This document shows, piece after piece, positions 56,463-64,000 of a DNA stretch of 64,000 bases; the stretch's first letter is position 1; each line of letters starts with the position of its first letter. The notes beneath the pieces are model-generated. The model worked only from the letters and a program-made list of their open reading frames with translations, had not been told where the DNA came from and ran no database searches. A program made the translations under genes and the position numbers. This DNA is from Baekduia alba (GTDB lineage: Bacteria > Actinomycetota > Thermoleophilia > Solirubrobacterales > Solirubrobacteraceae). The stretch is from positions 1,488,001-1,552,000 of the forward strand of contig NZ_CP114013.1 of NCBI RefSeq assembly GCF_028416635.1, in the 5' to 3' direction.

Positions 56463-57683
56463 TCAGGCGGGCTCGGCCATCGTCAGGCCGCCCCCGCCCG
56501 ACAGCACCGACACGAACGGCACCGCGCGCGAGCGGACGTGGGCGACCGCCTCGCGGCTCCACGGGCGGGCGCGGCGGCGGTAGCAGGCGACCAGCCCGAG
56601 GACGAGCCCGCCGTCCTCGACCGGGACGAGCAGGACGCCCTGGTAGCCGGCGGCGGCCAGCGCCCGGCGCTCGATGCCGTCGGCGTCGACGTCGGTGCGC
56701 AGCACCTGGCCCGCCTCGCCGGTCGCCAGCGCGTGGGCCCGGACCGGGACGTCGCCGAGCGCGACGCGCGCGCCCGGGTCCTGGTCGGGGACGCGGACGG
56801 CGACGAGCTCGCCCGCGCGGCGGTCCAGCCGCCAGAGGTCGACGCGGTCCGCGCTGGCCGCGGCGCCGATCAGCGTCGCCAGCCGCTCCGGGACCGAGCC
56901 GCCCAGCGACGTGGTCAGGTCGCGCGGCGCCTGCTCGAGCGCGCGCAGGCCGCCGCGCAGCGTCGAGGCCACCGGCGCGGCCGCGACCGACACGGGCGGC
57001 GCGAACGTCGGCGTCGGGCGGCCGAGCAGGTAGCCCTGGGCGTAGGCGACGTCGAGCTCGGCGATCGCGCGCAGGTCGTCCGGGCACTCGATGCCCTCGG
57101 CGCACACCGCGCCGCCGGTCTGGGTCGCGAACGAGGCGAAGGACGCGACCAGCGCGGCGCGGGCCGGGTCGGTCGCGACACCGCAGACCAGGGAGCGGTC
57201 GAGCTTGACGATGTCCGGGCGCACGCGCATCAGCTGCTGCAGGCCGGCGTACCCGGCGCCGGCGTCGTCGAGCGCGATCCGCGCGCCCGCGTCCAGCAGC
57301 CGCGCGAGCGCGCGGTCGAGATCGTCGCCGTAGCCCCACAGCTCGTCCTCGGTGATCTCGACCACGACGCCGTCGAGATCGGCCGGCAGCGCGTCCCAGA
57401 GGACGGGCGAGCGCAGCGTCGAGACCGACAGGTTCACCGTGAGGACCGTCCAGCGCGGCCGGTCGGGCTGCGCGAGCGCGCGCGTGACCGCCAGCGCCTC
57501 GAGCTCCGGGCCGAAGCCGGCGGCGTGCGCCGCGTGGAAGACGTCGGGGATCGGGACGCCCGGCAGCCCCGGGAAGCGCGCCAGCGCCTCATGCGCGATG
57601 ACGCGGCCGGTCGCGAGCATCACGATCGGCTGGAAGTGCATCTCCAGCGCACCCGGCGCCGTCAGCACGGCACGGGTCAGCAA
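56463..57683 (-). CDS. EAL-domain cyclic-di-GMP phosphodiesterase with C-terminal GAF-like domain
   Basis: The 406-residue protein has an EAL domain: MHFQPIVMLATGRVIAHEALAR, VNLSVSTL, VVEITEDE, ALDDAGAGYAGL, IVKLDRSLV, CAEGIECPDDL and AYAQGYLLGRP. The Mg2+- and catalysis-related Glu, Asn, Glu, Asp-Asp, Lys, Glu and Gln residues are all present although the loop 6 motif reads DDAGAG instead of DDFGTG, so it is probably an active phosphodiesterase. A GAF-like sensor domain (about 255-395) follows. TTG 57683 is chosen because GGAGGAGG lies four bases upstream. No GGDEF domain is present. Confidence 0.85.
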   Translation of the reverse strand: MLTRAVLTAPGALEMHFQPIVMLATGRVIAHEALARFPGLPGVPIPDVFHAAHAAGFGPELEALAVTRALAQPDRPRWTVLTVNLSVSTLRSPVLWDALPADLDGVVVEITEDELWGYGDDLDRALARLLDAGARIALDDAGAGYAGLQQLMRVRPDIVKLDRSLVCGVATDPARAALVASFASFATQTGGAVCAEGIECPDDLRAIAELDVAYAQGYLLGRPTPTFAPPVSVAAAPVASTLRGGLRALEQAPRDLTTSLGGSVPERLATLIGAAASADRVDLWRLDRRAGELVAVRVPDQDPGARVALGDVPVRAHALATGEAGQVLRTDVDADGIERRALAAAGYQGVLLVPVEDGGLVLGLVACYRRRARPWSREAVAHVRSRAVPFVSVLSGGGGLTMAEPA

Positions 57684-57766
57684 CGGTCCTCCTCCACGAA
57701 CCGGTAGTTCGGCGCGCTTCGAAGTGGTCCTGCCAGCTGGCAGGCTCCAGTACGCTGGCGCGCGAG

Positions 57767-59287
57767 ATGTCACGGACGACGCCGCTGGGTCCCGCTGTCC
57801 TCGTCGCCCTCGTCCTCGCGCTCGCCGCCCCGGAGGCGCACGCGCGCTGGCTCGTCGCCGCGCAGCCGTCCGCCGTCAGCGACCGGATCGCGAGCGAGCA
57901 CGGCGCGCGACCGCTGCGCCTGCGCGGCGTGTACTCGGTCGCGACGCCAGGCGCCCGCGGCCTGGCGCGCGCGTTCGCCCGCGCCGGCGTCCTGCGCTAC
58001 GCCGAGCGTGACGCGGCGCTCGCGCCGGCCTCCACCTACGAGGCGGCCGGCAGCGACCAGACCTACACGCGCGGCACCGTGATCGCCGCCGGCCTCGTCC
58101 CGCCCGCGGCCTTCGCGCCGATCGGCCTCGTCGACGACGTCGTCGACCGGTCGGTGACCGACGTCGGCCAGGCCAAGGTCATCGCGTCGAGCCCGACCAA
58201 GGCGCTGGACGCCGCGGGCCAGCCGATCACCGCGCACGGCACCGAGGTCGCGTCGGTCGCCGCGGCGCGGGCCGACGGCCAGGGCGTGATCGGCATCGCG
58301 CCGGGCGCGCCGCTGCTGTCCTACGGCTACGACGAGCGCAGCGACCCGACGTGCGAGGAGGTCGTCGACGGCGTCCTCGACCTCGCCGGCGCCGGGGCCA
58401 AGGTCATCAACCTGAGCCTGGAGACCGAGGACGACTGCCACACGCTGCAGCTCGCGATCGGCTCCGCCTTCGGCGACGGCGCGCTGATCGTCGCCTCGGC
58501 CGGCAACGAGGGCGAGCGGGGCAGCCCGACCACCTACCCGGCCGCCTACCCGCACGTGCTCACGGTCGGCGCGCTCGACGTCGGCCTCGCGCCGGCGTCG
58601 TTCTCGAACGCCGGCGCCGGCGTCGACGTCGTCGCGCCCGGCGAGAGCGTGCCGGTCGCGCTGCCGGCGGCGCTGGACGGCGACGGCACCGCCGACGGCC
58701 TGACGCGCGCGACCGGGACGAGCTTCGCCGCGCCGATCGTCTCCGGTGTCGCCGCGTGGCTGATCGCCGCGCGGCCGAAGCTCACGGCCGGCCAGTACGG
58801 CGACCTGCTGCGCGCGACCGCCCAGGACGAGGGCGCCGCCGGCTGGGACGCGCGCTCCGGCTTCGGGCTGGTCGACCTCGCCGCCGCGCTGAAGGCCCCG
58901 TTGCCCGCCGCCGACCGCGCCGAGCCCAACGACGGCGTCGACATGGTCGACGGCAGCGTCTTCACCAAGCCCGACCCCTACCGGTCAGGGACGGTCACGG
59001 CCACGATCGCCCCCGTCGAGGACCCCGCCGACGTCTACCGCATCCGCGTCAAGGCGCGCGGCCGGGCGACCGCGCGCCTGTCCGGCGGCGACGGCGCCAA
59101 CGTGTACGCCTACCCGGGCAAGGTGAAGTCCTTGGCCGCCCGGCCGCTGGCGCGGTCGCGCACGCAGGTCACGGTCCGCAACGCCACCGGCACGCCGGCG
59201 ACGTTCTACGTCGCGGTCCGCGCACCCGCCGGCGCGGCGCGCGCGTCGGCCAGCAGCGCCTACACCTTGAAGATCGCGCGCCGCTAG
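57767..59287 (+). CDS. Secreted S8-family serine peptidase (subtilase)
   Basis: The 506-residue protein has a signal peptide (AVLVALVLALAAPEAHA) and a short prodomain. The catalytic triad is a divergent Asp region IGLVDDVVDRSV, His in TAHGTEVASVAAARADG, and Ser in RATGTSFAAPIVSGVAAWLIA, with the oxyanion Asn in VASAGNEGERGS. A C-terminal beta-domain of about 130 residues (TVTATIAPVEDPADVYRIRV) resembles bacterial pre-peptidase C-terminal domains. It probably digests extracellular protein. TACGCT (57751-57756) lies ten bases before the ATG. It converges with rpiA, overlapping by four bases. Confidence 0.92.
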   Translation: MSRTTPLGPAVLVALVLALAAPEAHARWLVAAQPSAVSDRIASEHGARPLRLRGVYSVATPGARGLARAFARAGVLRYAERDAALAPASTYEAAGSDQTYTRGTVIAAGLVPPAAFAPIGLVDDVVDRSVTDVGQAKVIASSPTKALDAAGQPITAHGTEVASVAAARADGQGVIGIAPGAPLLSYGYDERSDPTCEEVVDGVLDLAGAGAKVINLSLETEDDCHTLQLAIGSAFGDGALIVASAGNEGERGSPTTYPAAYPHVLTVGALDVGLAPASFSNAGAGVDVVAPGESVPVALPAALDGDGTADGLTRATGTSFAAPIVSGVAAWLIAARPKLTAGQYGDLLRATAQDEGAAGWDARSGFGLVDLAAALKAPLPAADRAEPNDGVDMVDGSVFTKPDPYRSGTVTATIAPVEDPADVYRIRVKARGRATARLSGGDGANVYAYPGKVKSLAARPLARSRTQVTVRNATGTPATFYVAVRAPAGAARASASSAYTLKIARR

Positions 59288-59937
59288 ACGGTGCGGCGCC
59301 GCACGCCGTCCGGGCCGGCCACGACGACCTCGGCGGTCAGCGCGGGCGGGAAGAGCCCGTGGTCGACGAGGCCCGGCACGGAGGACAGGAACGCGGCCAG
59401 CGCCGCCGGGTCGTCGATCGGACCCGTGTAGTCGGCGATCACGTTGCCGTCCGGTGACGGCGCCATGCCCGGCCGCACCGTCGCGGGGGCGACGGCGACC
59501 AGCGTCGCCGCGAGGCCGAAGGCCAGGAGCTCCAGCGGCACCGGCGCGGTCAGCGCGTCCACCACCTTGGTCGCGTCGGCGATCACGACGAAGCGATCGG
59601 CCGCGGCCGCGACGACCTTCTCGCGCACGTGCGCGCCGCCGCCGCCCTTGACGATCCAGCCGTCGGGCGCGATCTGGTCGGCGCCGTCGATGGCGAGGTC
59701 GAGGCGGTCCAGCGTGTCGAACGGCTCGACGGCGAGGCCGAGAGCCGCGGCCTGCTCGGCGGTCGCGACCGACGTCGCCACGCAGCGCAGGCGCGTCAGC
59801 CCGCGCGCCGCGATCGCCGGCAGCAGGTGCGCGACCGTCGACCCGGTGCCGAGGCCCACGCGCATCCCGTCCTCGACCTCCTCCGCGGCGGCGACCGCCG
59901 CCGCGCGCTTGAAGGCCTCCAGCTCGCCGACGCTCAT
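59284..59937 (-). CDS. rpiA: Ribose-5-phosphate isomerase A
   Basis: RpiA interconverts ribose-5-phosphate and ribulose-5-phosphate in the pentose phosphate pathway. The 217-residue protein has VGLGTGSTVAHLL (phosphate loop), LAIDGADQIAPDGWIVKGGGGAHVREK with the catalytic Asp, Glu and Lys region, and VIADATKVV. Length and motifs are standard. Its ATG overlaps the glucokinase stop by four bases, linking hexose phosphorylation with pentose phosphate flow. Confidence 0.95.
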   Translation of the reverse strand: MSVGELEAFKRAAAVAAAEEVEDGMRVGLGTGSTVAHLLPAIAARGLTRLRCVATSVATAEQAAALGLAVEPFDTLDRLDLAIDGADQIAPDGWIVKGGGGAHVREKVVAAAADRFVVIADATKVVDALTAPVPLELLAFGLAATLVAVAPATVRPGMAPSPDGNVIADYTGPIDDPAALAAFLSSVPGLVDHGLFPPALTAEVVVAGPDGVRRRTV

Positions 59938-60896
59938 GCCACCAGCAAAGCAGCCCCGAGCGCGCCGCCGAGGTCCCCGAGCTCCGCGACGCGGATCACC
60001 GGCGGGTCGTCGTCGTGGAAGAGGTGGGGCATCATCGCGTCGGAGATCCGGCGCGCGTAGGGCTCGCCGAAGCGCACGCCCAGGCCGCCGCCGATGATGA
60101 TGGCCTCGGGGTCGAGCACGTTGCAGGCCGACGCGACGCCGGTCCCGATGGCGTCGATCGCGTCGTCGATGAGCTTCTCGGCCAGCTCGTCGCCGCGCTC
60201 GATCGCGCGCTCCCAGATCCCGGAGGTCAGGCGGTCGCGCCCCTTCTCCTCCATGATCTTGAACAGCACGGTCTTGGCGCCGTCGTCGACCGCCTCCCGT
60301 GCGCGCGCCTCCATCGCGCGGCGCCCGGCGTAGGCCTCGACGCATCCGTGCCGGCCGCACGGGCACGGCAACCCGTGATGGCGGACCGGGATGTGGCCGA
60401 TCTCGCCCGCGGTCCCGCGCCCGCTCCACTGGCGCCCGTCGAGGACGATGCCACCGCCGACGCCCGTGCCCCAGAAGACGCCCAGCAGCGACGAGAACTC
60501 GCGCGCGGCGCCCAGGTGGAACTCGGCGTCGGTCGCGACCGACACGTCGTTGCCGAGCCGGACGACCGCGCCGAACCGGTCGCCCAGCTCGTGCGCCAGC
60601 GGATAGGGGTCGCGCCAGCCCGGGAGGTTCCCGGCGCGGGCCAGCGTGCCGGCGTCGTCGTCGATCCCGCCGGGTGCGCCGACCCCGATGCCCTCCAGCG
60701 TGTCGGGCGCGACCCCGGCGGCCTCGGCCGCCTCCTCCAGCGCCTCGACCATCGCCGCGACGACGTCGGGTGGACCGCCCTTCTGCGGCGTCGGGCGGCG
60801 GGCCTGGCCCAGCACCTGGTTGTTGGAATCGGCGACGATCGCCTGGATCTTCGTGCCACCCAGGTCGATGCCGCCGCGAAGCGCGTCCTCTGCCAT
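59934..60896 (-). CDS. ROK-family glucokinase
   Basis: The 320-residue kinase has the ATP motif GGIDLGGTKIQAIVAD, the catalytic-base region VRLGNDVSVATDAEFHLGA, FWGTGVGGGIVLDGRQW, and the full ROK zinc site HHGLPCPCGRHGCVEAYAG. GIGVGAPGGIDDDAGT adds the sugar loop. It probably phosphorylates glucose with ATP. It is followed by rpiA in the same operon. The mRNA just before ATG 60896 contains a perfect 10-bp stem-loop that would hide the ribosome site. Confidence 0.9.
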   Translation of the reverse strand: MAEDALRGGIDLGGTKIQAIVADSNNQVLGQARRPTPQKGGPPDVVAAMVEALEEAAEAAGVAPDTLEGIGVGAPGGIDDDAGTLARAGNLPGWRDPYPLAHELGDRFGAVVRLGNDVSVATDAEFHLGAAREFSSLLGVFWGTGVGGGIVLDGRQWSGRGTAGEIGHIPVRHHGLPCPCGRHGCVEAYAGRRAMEARAREAVDDGAKTVLFKIMEEKGRDRLTSGIWERAIERGDELAEKLIDDAIDAIGTGVASACNVLDPEAIIIGGGLGVRFGEPYARRISDAMMPHLFHDDDPPVIRVAELGDLGGALGAALLVA

Positions 60897-60927
60897 GCCG
60901 GGAGCCTTCCCCTTTCGGGCTCCCGGC
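60897..60927 (-). promoter_or_regulatory. Stem-loop abutting the glucokinase start codon
   Basis: GCCGGGAGCC (60897-60906) and GGCTCCCGGC (60918-60927) form a perfect 10-bp stem ending directly at the ATG; the loop in the mRNA is CGAAAGGGGAA. The purine-rich stretch that could act as Shine-Dalgarno is in the loop and stem, so folding may limit translation. A DNA operator is the alternative. Confidence 0.5.
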
Positions 60928-60987
60928 GCAACGTCACCGGCCGCCGGGCACCCTCGCGGGCCGCGCGCAGCGGCCGCCGCGCTCGTC

Positions 60988-61080
60988 CTACCAGCGGGTA
61001 GACGAGGATCGTGTAGTGCGGAAGACGGCGAGCGTCACGCCGTCGGTGTCGTGCGCGACGGTGACCGCGGGGATGGCCAT
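60988..61080 (-). CDS. Possible 30-codon ORF or gene remnant
   Basis: ATG 61080, preceded by AGGGAG, begins 12 bases after the stop of the membrane glycosyltransferase gene and encodes AIPAVTVAHDTDGVTLAVF before a low-quality end and TAG. A +1 shift near residue 21 gives YTILVYPLV, which looks more protein-like. It may be the 5' stub of a lost gene in this operon. Confidence 0.25.
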   Translation of the reverse strand: MAIPAVTVAHDTDGVTLAVFRTTRSSSTRW

Positions 61081-61091
61081 CGGCTCCCTGC

Positions 61092-62753
61092 TCAGACGGG
61101 AGCGAACCCCGCGGGCGCCGGCACGGTCTCCTCGTCTTCGACGCGGACCGGGGCGGGCGCGCCGAGCGGGCCGAGCAGGGCGACCATGGCCGGCGGCGCG
61201 AGCCACAGGAGGTACAGCGGGGCCCAGTGGTTGGCCTGCAGTTGGAGCGCGGCGAGGACCGCGGTGAGCAGGCCCGCGACGCGGCGCGGGTCGCGCGCGA
61301 CGTCGCGGTCCAGCGCGACGAGCGCGGCGCCGCCGAGCGCGACGGCGAGCGTCAGCGCCTGGGCGATCGGCTGCCAGCCCTGGAGGCCGAGCGTCGTCCA
61401 GAGCGACATCATCGAGCGGCGCGAGAGCTGGAACGTCATCGCGTGGACCATGTCGAACGGGCCGTGGACGCCGCCGCAGGCGACGAGCGCGGCGACGGTC
61501 GCGACGCCCACCGCGGCACACGCGGCGATCGCGCGCAGCAGCGCCGCGCCGCGCAGGCGCGCGAGCCACAGCGGCAGTAGGACCAGCGGCGCGATCTTCG
61601 CCACGCCGGCCCCGGCCAGCAGCGCGCTGGAGGCCGCGGGGCGCGCCCACCAGGCCAGCGTCCAGATCAGCGCCGCGGCGATCAGGCCGTCGTTCGTGCC
61701 GCTCGAGGTCGACATCAGCGCGGCCGGGAAGGCGAGCAAGGCGATGATCGCCGGCCAGCGCGAGCCGGTGACGCGCCCGCCGCCCATCGCCCGCGCGATC
61801 CCGGCGGCGCAGGCGAGCATCCCGAGCGCCGCGACGAGCAGCGAGCCGACCGCGTCGTCCCAGTCGGAGGCCACCGGCCAGAGCGCGGCGAACGGGGTGT
61901 AGATGAGGTAGATGGGCAACCCGTAGGTGTCGCCGTGCACGACGTCGCCGGGCATGTGGCCGTAGGGCAGGACGCCGTGGCTCAGCAGCGTCGCGCCCTC
62001 CATGTTGGCCGTCGCGACGTCGACCATGCCGGTCGAGGTCGCGGTGACGAGAACGGTCGCGAGCAGCAGCGCGCCGGCGATCTGGACCGGCAGCGCGGGC
62101 GTGCGCCAGCGGGCGGCGAGCCGCTGGAGGAGCACGGGGGCGTCGGCGTCCTCGGCGTCGCCGGTTCCACGCACGGCGGTGACGACGCCGCGCGCCAACA
62201 CGTACAGCAGCAGCACCGCGCCCGCGGCCTCGCCGCCGACGAGCCAGGCGCGGTCGATCAGGACCGTCGGGACCAGGAAGGCGGCGAGCACCAGCACGTC
62301 GAGCGTGCGCCAGCGCAGCAGCGGGCCGCGCAGGGTCGCGAGCAGGAAGAGCACCAACAACGCGCCGAGGACGGCGGCGTCATGGGCCAGCGGCGCGCCG
62401 TAGCCCGCGCGCTGGTGCGGGTAGGTGGCCGGGTGGAAGGTCGTGCCGTCGGTCTTGATCGCGGTCGTCGCGATCCCGCGGCCGTGGCGGAACCACGTCA
62501 CGGTGACGGTCTCGTCGTCGATGTACAGGACCTTGGCGTCGGTCGCGGTCTTCACGGTCGCCGCCAGCGTCGGGTCGCGCTCGCCGATCGCGATCGCCTT
62601 GGCGGCGGCGATCGGCAGCGGCGGGTCGCTCTTGGCGGTCAGGAAGCCGGCGGCGGCGACGCCGGCGAAGACCACGACCGCGACGAGCAGCGCGCAGGCA
62701 CGCGCGGAGAGGCCAGCGGCGATAGGTGGCCTACGGGAGGAGGGGCCCACCAC
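61092..62753 (-). CDS. Multi-spanning membrane protein, GT87/DUF2029-like
   Basis: The 553-residue protein has at least ten hydrophobic segments (for example LLVAVVVFAGVAAAGFLTA, LGALLVLFLLATLRGPLL and VQIAGALLLATVLVTATS). Segments such as GHMPGDVVHGDTYGLPIYLIYTPFAALWP and WPAIIALLAFPAALMSTSSGTNDGL resemble polyprenol-phosphate-dependent mannosyltransferases (GT87/DUF2029). An extracytoplasmic stretch with VKTATDAKVLYIDDETVTVTW follows the first helix. I infer a role in cell-envelope glycan assembly. The start is uncertain: GTG 62753 or a nearby in-frame codon. Confidence 0.7.
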   Translation of the reverse strand: MVGPSSRRPPIAAGLSARACALLVAVVVFAGVAAAGFLTAKSDPPLPIAAAKAIAIGERDPTLAATVKTATDAKVLYIDDETVTVTWFRHGRGIATTAIKTDGTTFHPATYPHQRAGYGAPLAHDAAVLGALLVLFLLATLRGPLLRWRTLDVLVLAAFLVPTVLIDRAWLVGGEAAGAVLLLYVLARGVVTAVRGTGDAEDADAPVLLQRLAARWRTPALPVQIAGALLLATVLVTATSTGMVDVATANMEGATLLSHGVLPYGHMPGDVVHGDTYGLPIYLIYTPFAALWPVASDWDDAVGSLLVAALGMLACAAGIARAMGGGRVTGSRWPAIIALLAFPAALMSTSSGTNDGLIAAALIWTLAWWARPAASSALLAGAGVAKIAPLVLLPLWLARLRGAALLRAIAACAAVGVATVAALVACGGVHGPFDMVHAMTFQLSRRSMMSLWTTLGLQGWQPIAQALTLAVALGGAALVALDRDVARDPRRVAGLLTAVLAALQLQANHWAPLYLLWLAPPAMVALLGPLGAPAPVRVEDEETVPAPAGFAPV

Positions 62754-62833
62754 CGGGGACGTCGGCCTCTTGCGCGCGCGGTGCAGAGGCCCGGTCCGCC
62801 CCTGGACGGATGTTCGGGCAGACTCCCGCGCCG

Positions 62834-63580
62834 ATGAACGCCGCCGATGGAGCGCTGCTGGCCGCCGCGGGCGTCGTGACGGGCGCGATCAACGCCGTGG
62901 CGGGCGGGGGATCGCTGATCTCGTTCCCGGCCATGCTCGCGACCGGGCTGTCGCCGCTGTCGGCCAACGTCAGCAACCTGATCGCGACGCTGCCGGGCTA
63001 CGTGAGCGCGGCGGCGACGTCGCGCGAGGAGCTCGCGGGCCAGCGCGCGCGGGTCCGGGCGCTGGCGGCGGCGGGCGCGGTCGGCGCGGCGGTCGGGACG
63101 ACGCTGCTGCTGGTCGGGCCGGCGGACACGTTCGCGGTGCTGGCGCCGTGGCTGATCCTGCTGGCGTGCGCGCTGCTGGCGATCCAGCCGTTCGTCTCCC
63201 GCTGGGTCTCGCGCTCGGCGCACCACACGGCGCCGACGCGGCTCGTCGTGTCGGTCGGCATCGCATCGATCTACGGCGGCTACTTCGGCGCCGGCCTCGG
63301 GATCATCCTGCTCGCGGCCCTCGGCCTGACCCTCGACGAGCCACTGCAGAAGCTCAACGCGATCAAGCAGGTGCTGTCGCTGACGGTCGCGATCGTGTCG
63401 GCCGTCGGCGTCGCGCTCTTCGGGCCGGTGTCGTGGCTGTCGGTGCTGGTCGTCGGCGCCGGGACGCTGGTCGGCGGGCGCCTTGGCGTCGGCGTCGCGC
63501 GGCGGCTGCCGGAGAGGGTGCTGCGCGGCGCGGTGATCGGGTTGGGCGTGACGGTGGCGGTGGTGCTGCTGGTGCGCTGA
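62834..63580 (+). CDS. TauE/SafE-family membrane exporter
   Basis: The 248-residue protein has about eight hydrophobic helices and the two TauE/SafE repeats: GVVTGAINAVAGGGSLISFPAMLATGLSPLSANVSNLIATLPGYV and IASIYGGYFGAGLGIILLAALGLTLDEPLQKLNAIKQVLSL. These proteins are thought to move sulfur-containing anions such as sulfite or sulfoacetate. No sulfur gene is adjacent. ATG 62834 lacks a clear Shine-Dalgarno. It shares a terminator hairpin with the next, convergent gene. Confidence 0.9.
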   Translation: MNAADGALLAAAGVVTGAINAVAGGGSLISFPAMLATGLSPLSANVSNLIATLPGYVSAAATSREELAGQRARVRALAAAGAVGAAVGTTLLLVGPADTFAVLAPWLILLACALLAIQPFVSRWVSRSAHHTAPTRLVVSVGIASIYGGYFGAGLGIILLAALGLTLDEPLQKLNAIKQVLSLTVAIVSAVGVALFGPVSWLSVLVVGAGTLVGGRLGVGVARRLPERVLRGAVIGLGVTVAVVLLVR

Positions 63581-63597
63581 GCGCCAACCCGCTCAGC
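63576..63597. terminator. Shared terminator hairpin of two convergent genes
   Basis: GCTGAGCG (63576-63583) and CGCTCAGC (63590-63597) form a perfect 8-bp stem with loop CCAACC. It overlaps the stop codons of both the TauE/SafE gene and the leftward gene. Confidence 0.5.
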
Positions 63598-64000
63598 AGC
63601 GCGACCCGCGCGACACCACGGACCGCCGCAGCCACCCGCGGACGCCGGCATCGGTCACCACCCGCACCCACATGCCCGACTTGTCATGGGTCTTGATGAC
63701 GACCGGCTGGTTGCGGAACACCGTCCCGACGACGAAGCGCGACGGCGTCTCGAAGAGGTACGCGCGGTCCGCGCACACGCGATGCACGCGCTTCTCGGCC
63801 GCGAAGGCCGGCGCCGCGAGCAGGGAGCCGGTCGCGTCCGGGCGCTTGCACAGCGTCCCGACCGTGATCGGCGCGGAGCGGTGCAGGCGCTTGGGCTCGA
63901 AGACGATGTGCGCGGTCGTGGACGTGCCGAGCAGCGTCCCGGCCGAGTAGCCGTAGCCGACCCGTGCCGCGGTGCCGCCGTCGGCGGCCGGCGTGAGTCC
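63593..64000 (-). CDS. SH3-like domain protein, C-terminal part
   Basis: The frame is open to the window edge, so only the last 135 codons are present. The terminal 65 residues (VCADRAYLFETPSRFVVGTVFRNQPVVIKTHDKSGMWVRVVTDAGVRGWLRRSVV) match a bacterial SH3-like fold, with the usual hydrophobic strands, GxxV turn and WxRV core. Such domains bind peptidoglycan or proteins in exported proteins. The upstream part GYGYSAGTLLGTSTTAHIVFE continues the protein, including LCKRP with possible disulfide cysteines. The rest lies outside the window. Confidence 0.7.
   Translation of the reverse strand, partial: GLTPAADGGTAARVGYGYSAGTLLGTSTTAHIVFEPKRLHRSAPITVGTLCKRPDATGSLLAAPAFAAEKRVHRVCADRAYLFETPSRFVVGTVFRNQPVVIKTHDKSGMWVRVVTDAGVRGWLRRSVVSRGSRC

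Overview
The window is very GC-rich chromosomal DNA. The order hpf-secA-prfB, ftsE-ftsX-S41 protease-RNase R-smpB-ssrA, together with actinobacterial families (baeRF/Vms1-like protein, DUF2461, DHA2 efflux pumps, many TetR, MarR and ROK regulators), suggests a free-living actinobacterium. Thermoleophilia (Solirubrobacterales-like) is my best guess. This is inferred from gene content and style; no 16S rRNA or database result supports it. I see no prophage, insertion sequence, CRISPR array or tRNA gene. The only RNA gene found is tmRNA.

Layout. 1-6.3 kb: end of a ComF-type phosphoribosyltransferase, hpf, secA, prfB and a PLP decarboxylase. 6.3-12.7 kb: a decayed surface-protein fragment, a baeRF-like protein, a zinc-finger Clp ATPase (ClpE type) behind an HspR-like operator, a tocopherol-cyclase-like protein, a tyrosine phosphatase and an SRPBCC protein. 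12.7-19 kb: nadC-nadA-DUF2461, a DsbA-like oxidoreductase, a broken alpha/beta hydrolase, an Asp-rich calcium-repeat protein and an M16 protease. 19-29 kb: ftsEX followed by six perfect 54-bp repeats, an epoxide-hydrolase-like protein, S41 protease, RNase R, a broken surface-protein gene, a TetR/hydrolase divergon, smpB and an acetyltransferase. 29-36 kb: M50 and M3 peptidases, a frameshifted secreted protein, a GNAT protein, ssrA, a CMD/SDR pair and TetR. 36-43 kb: a 64-codon gene and an MhqO/MhqD/MhqR-like operon sharing one operator motif, a CrtI-like oxidoreductase without a normal start codon, an MFS carrier and a secreted HAD phosphatase. 43-50 kb: a sugar-binding lipoprotein, ROK kinase and ROK regulator, a quinone-oxidoreductase-type reductase, DUF1348, and DHA2 efflux with TetR. 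50-56 kb: two acyl-CoA dehydrogenases, infA, a HAD hydrolase, an FAD oxidase and a composite inverted-repeat element. 56-64 kb: GNAT, an EAL-GAF protein, subtilase, rpiA, glucokinase, a membrane glycosyltransferase, TauE/SafE and a partial SH3-like protein.

How the parts work together. tmRNA, SmpB, RNase R and prfB cover translation termination and ribosome rescue; hpf and infA act on ribosome state and initiation. FtsEX and the S41 protease point to envelope and division work. The MarR-type operon has two operators laid across its promoter, and the same motif lies over the promoter of a small basic protein gene about 4 kb away, so a small regulon is likely. Two TetR genes sit in divergent arrangements with well-formed palindromes.

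Two window-wide patterns stand out. Many genes carry a TANNNT -10-like hexamer only 6-11 nt before the start codon, which predicts widespread leaderless transcripts. Five gene remnants with frameshifts, stops or deletions lie between intact genes, three of them fragments of secreted or surface proteins. The least explained structures are the 54-bp repeat array copied from the end of ftsX (20804-21144) and the composite inverted repeat at 55546-56001.
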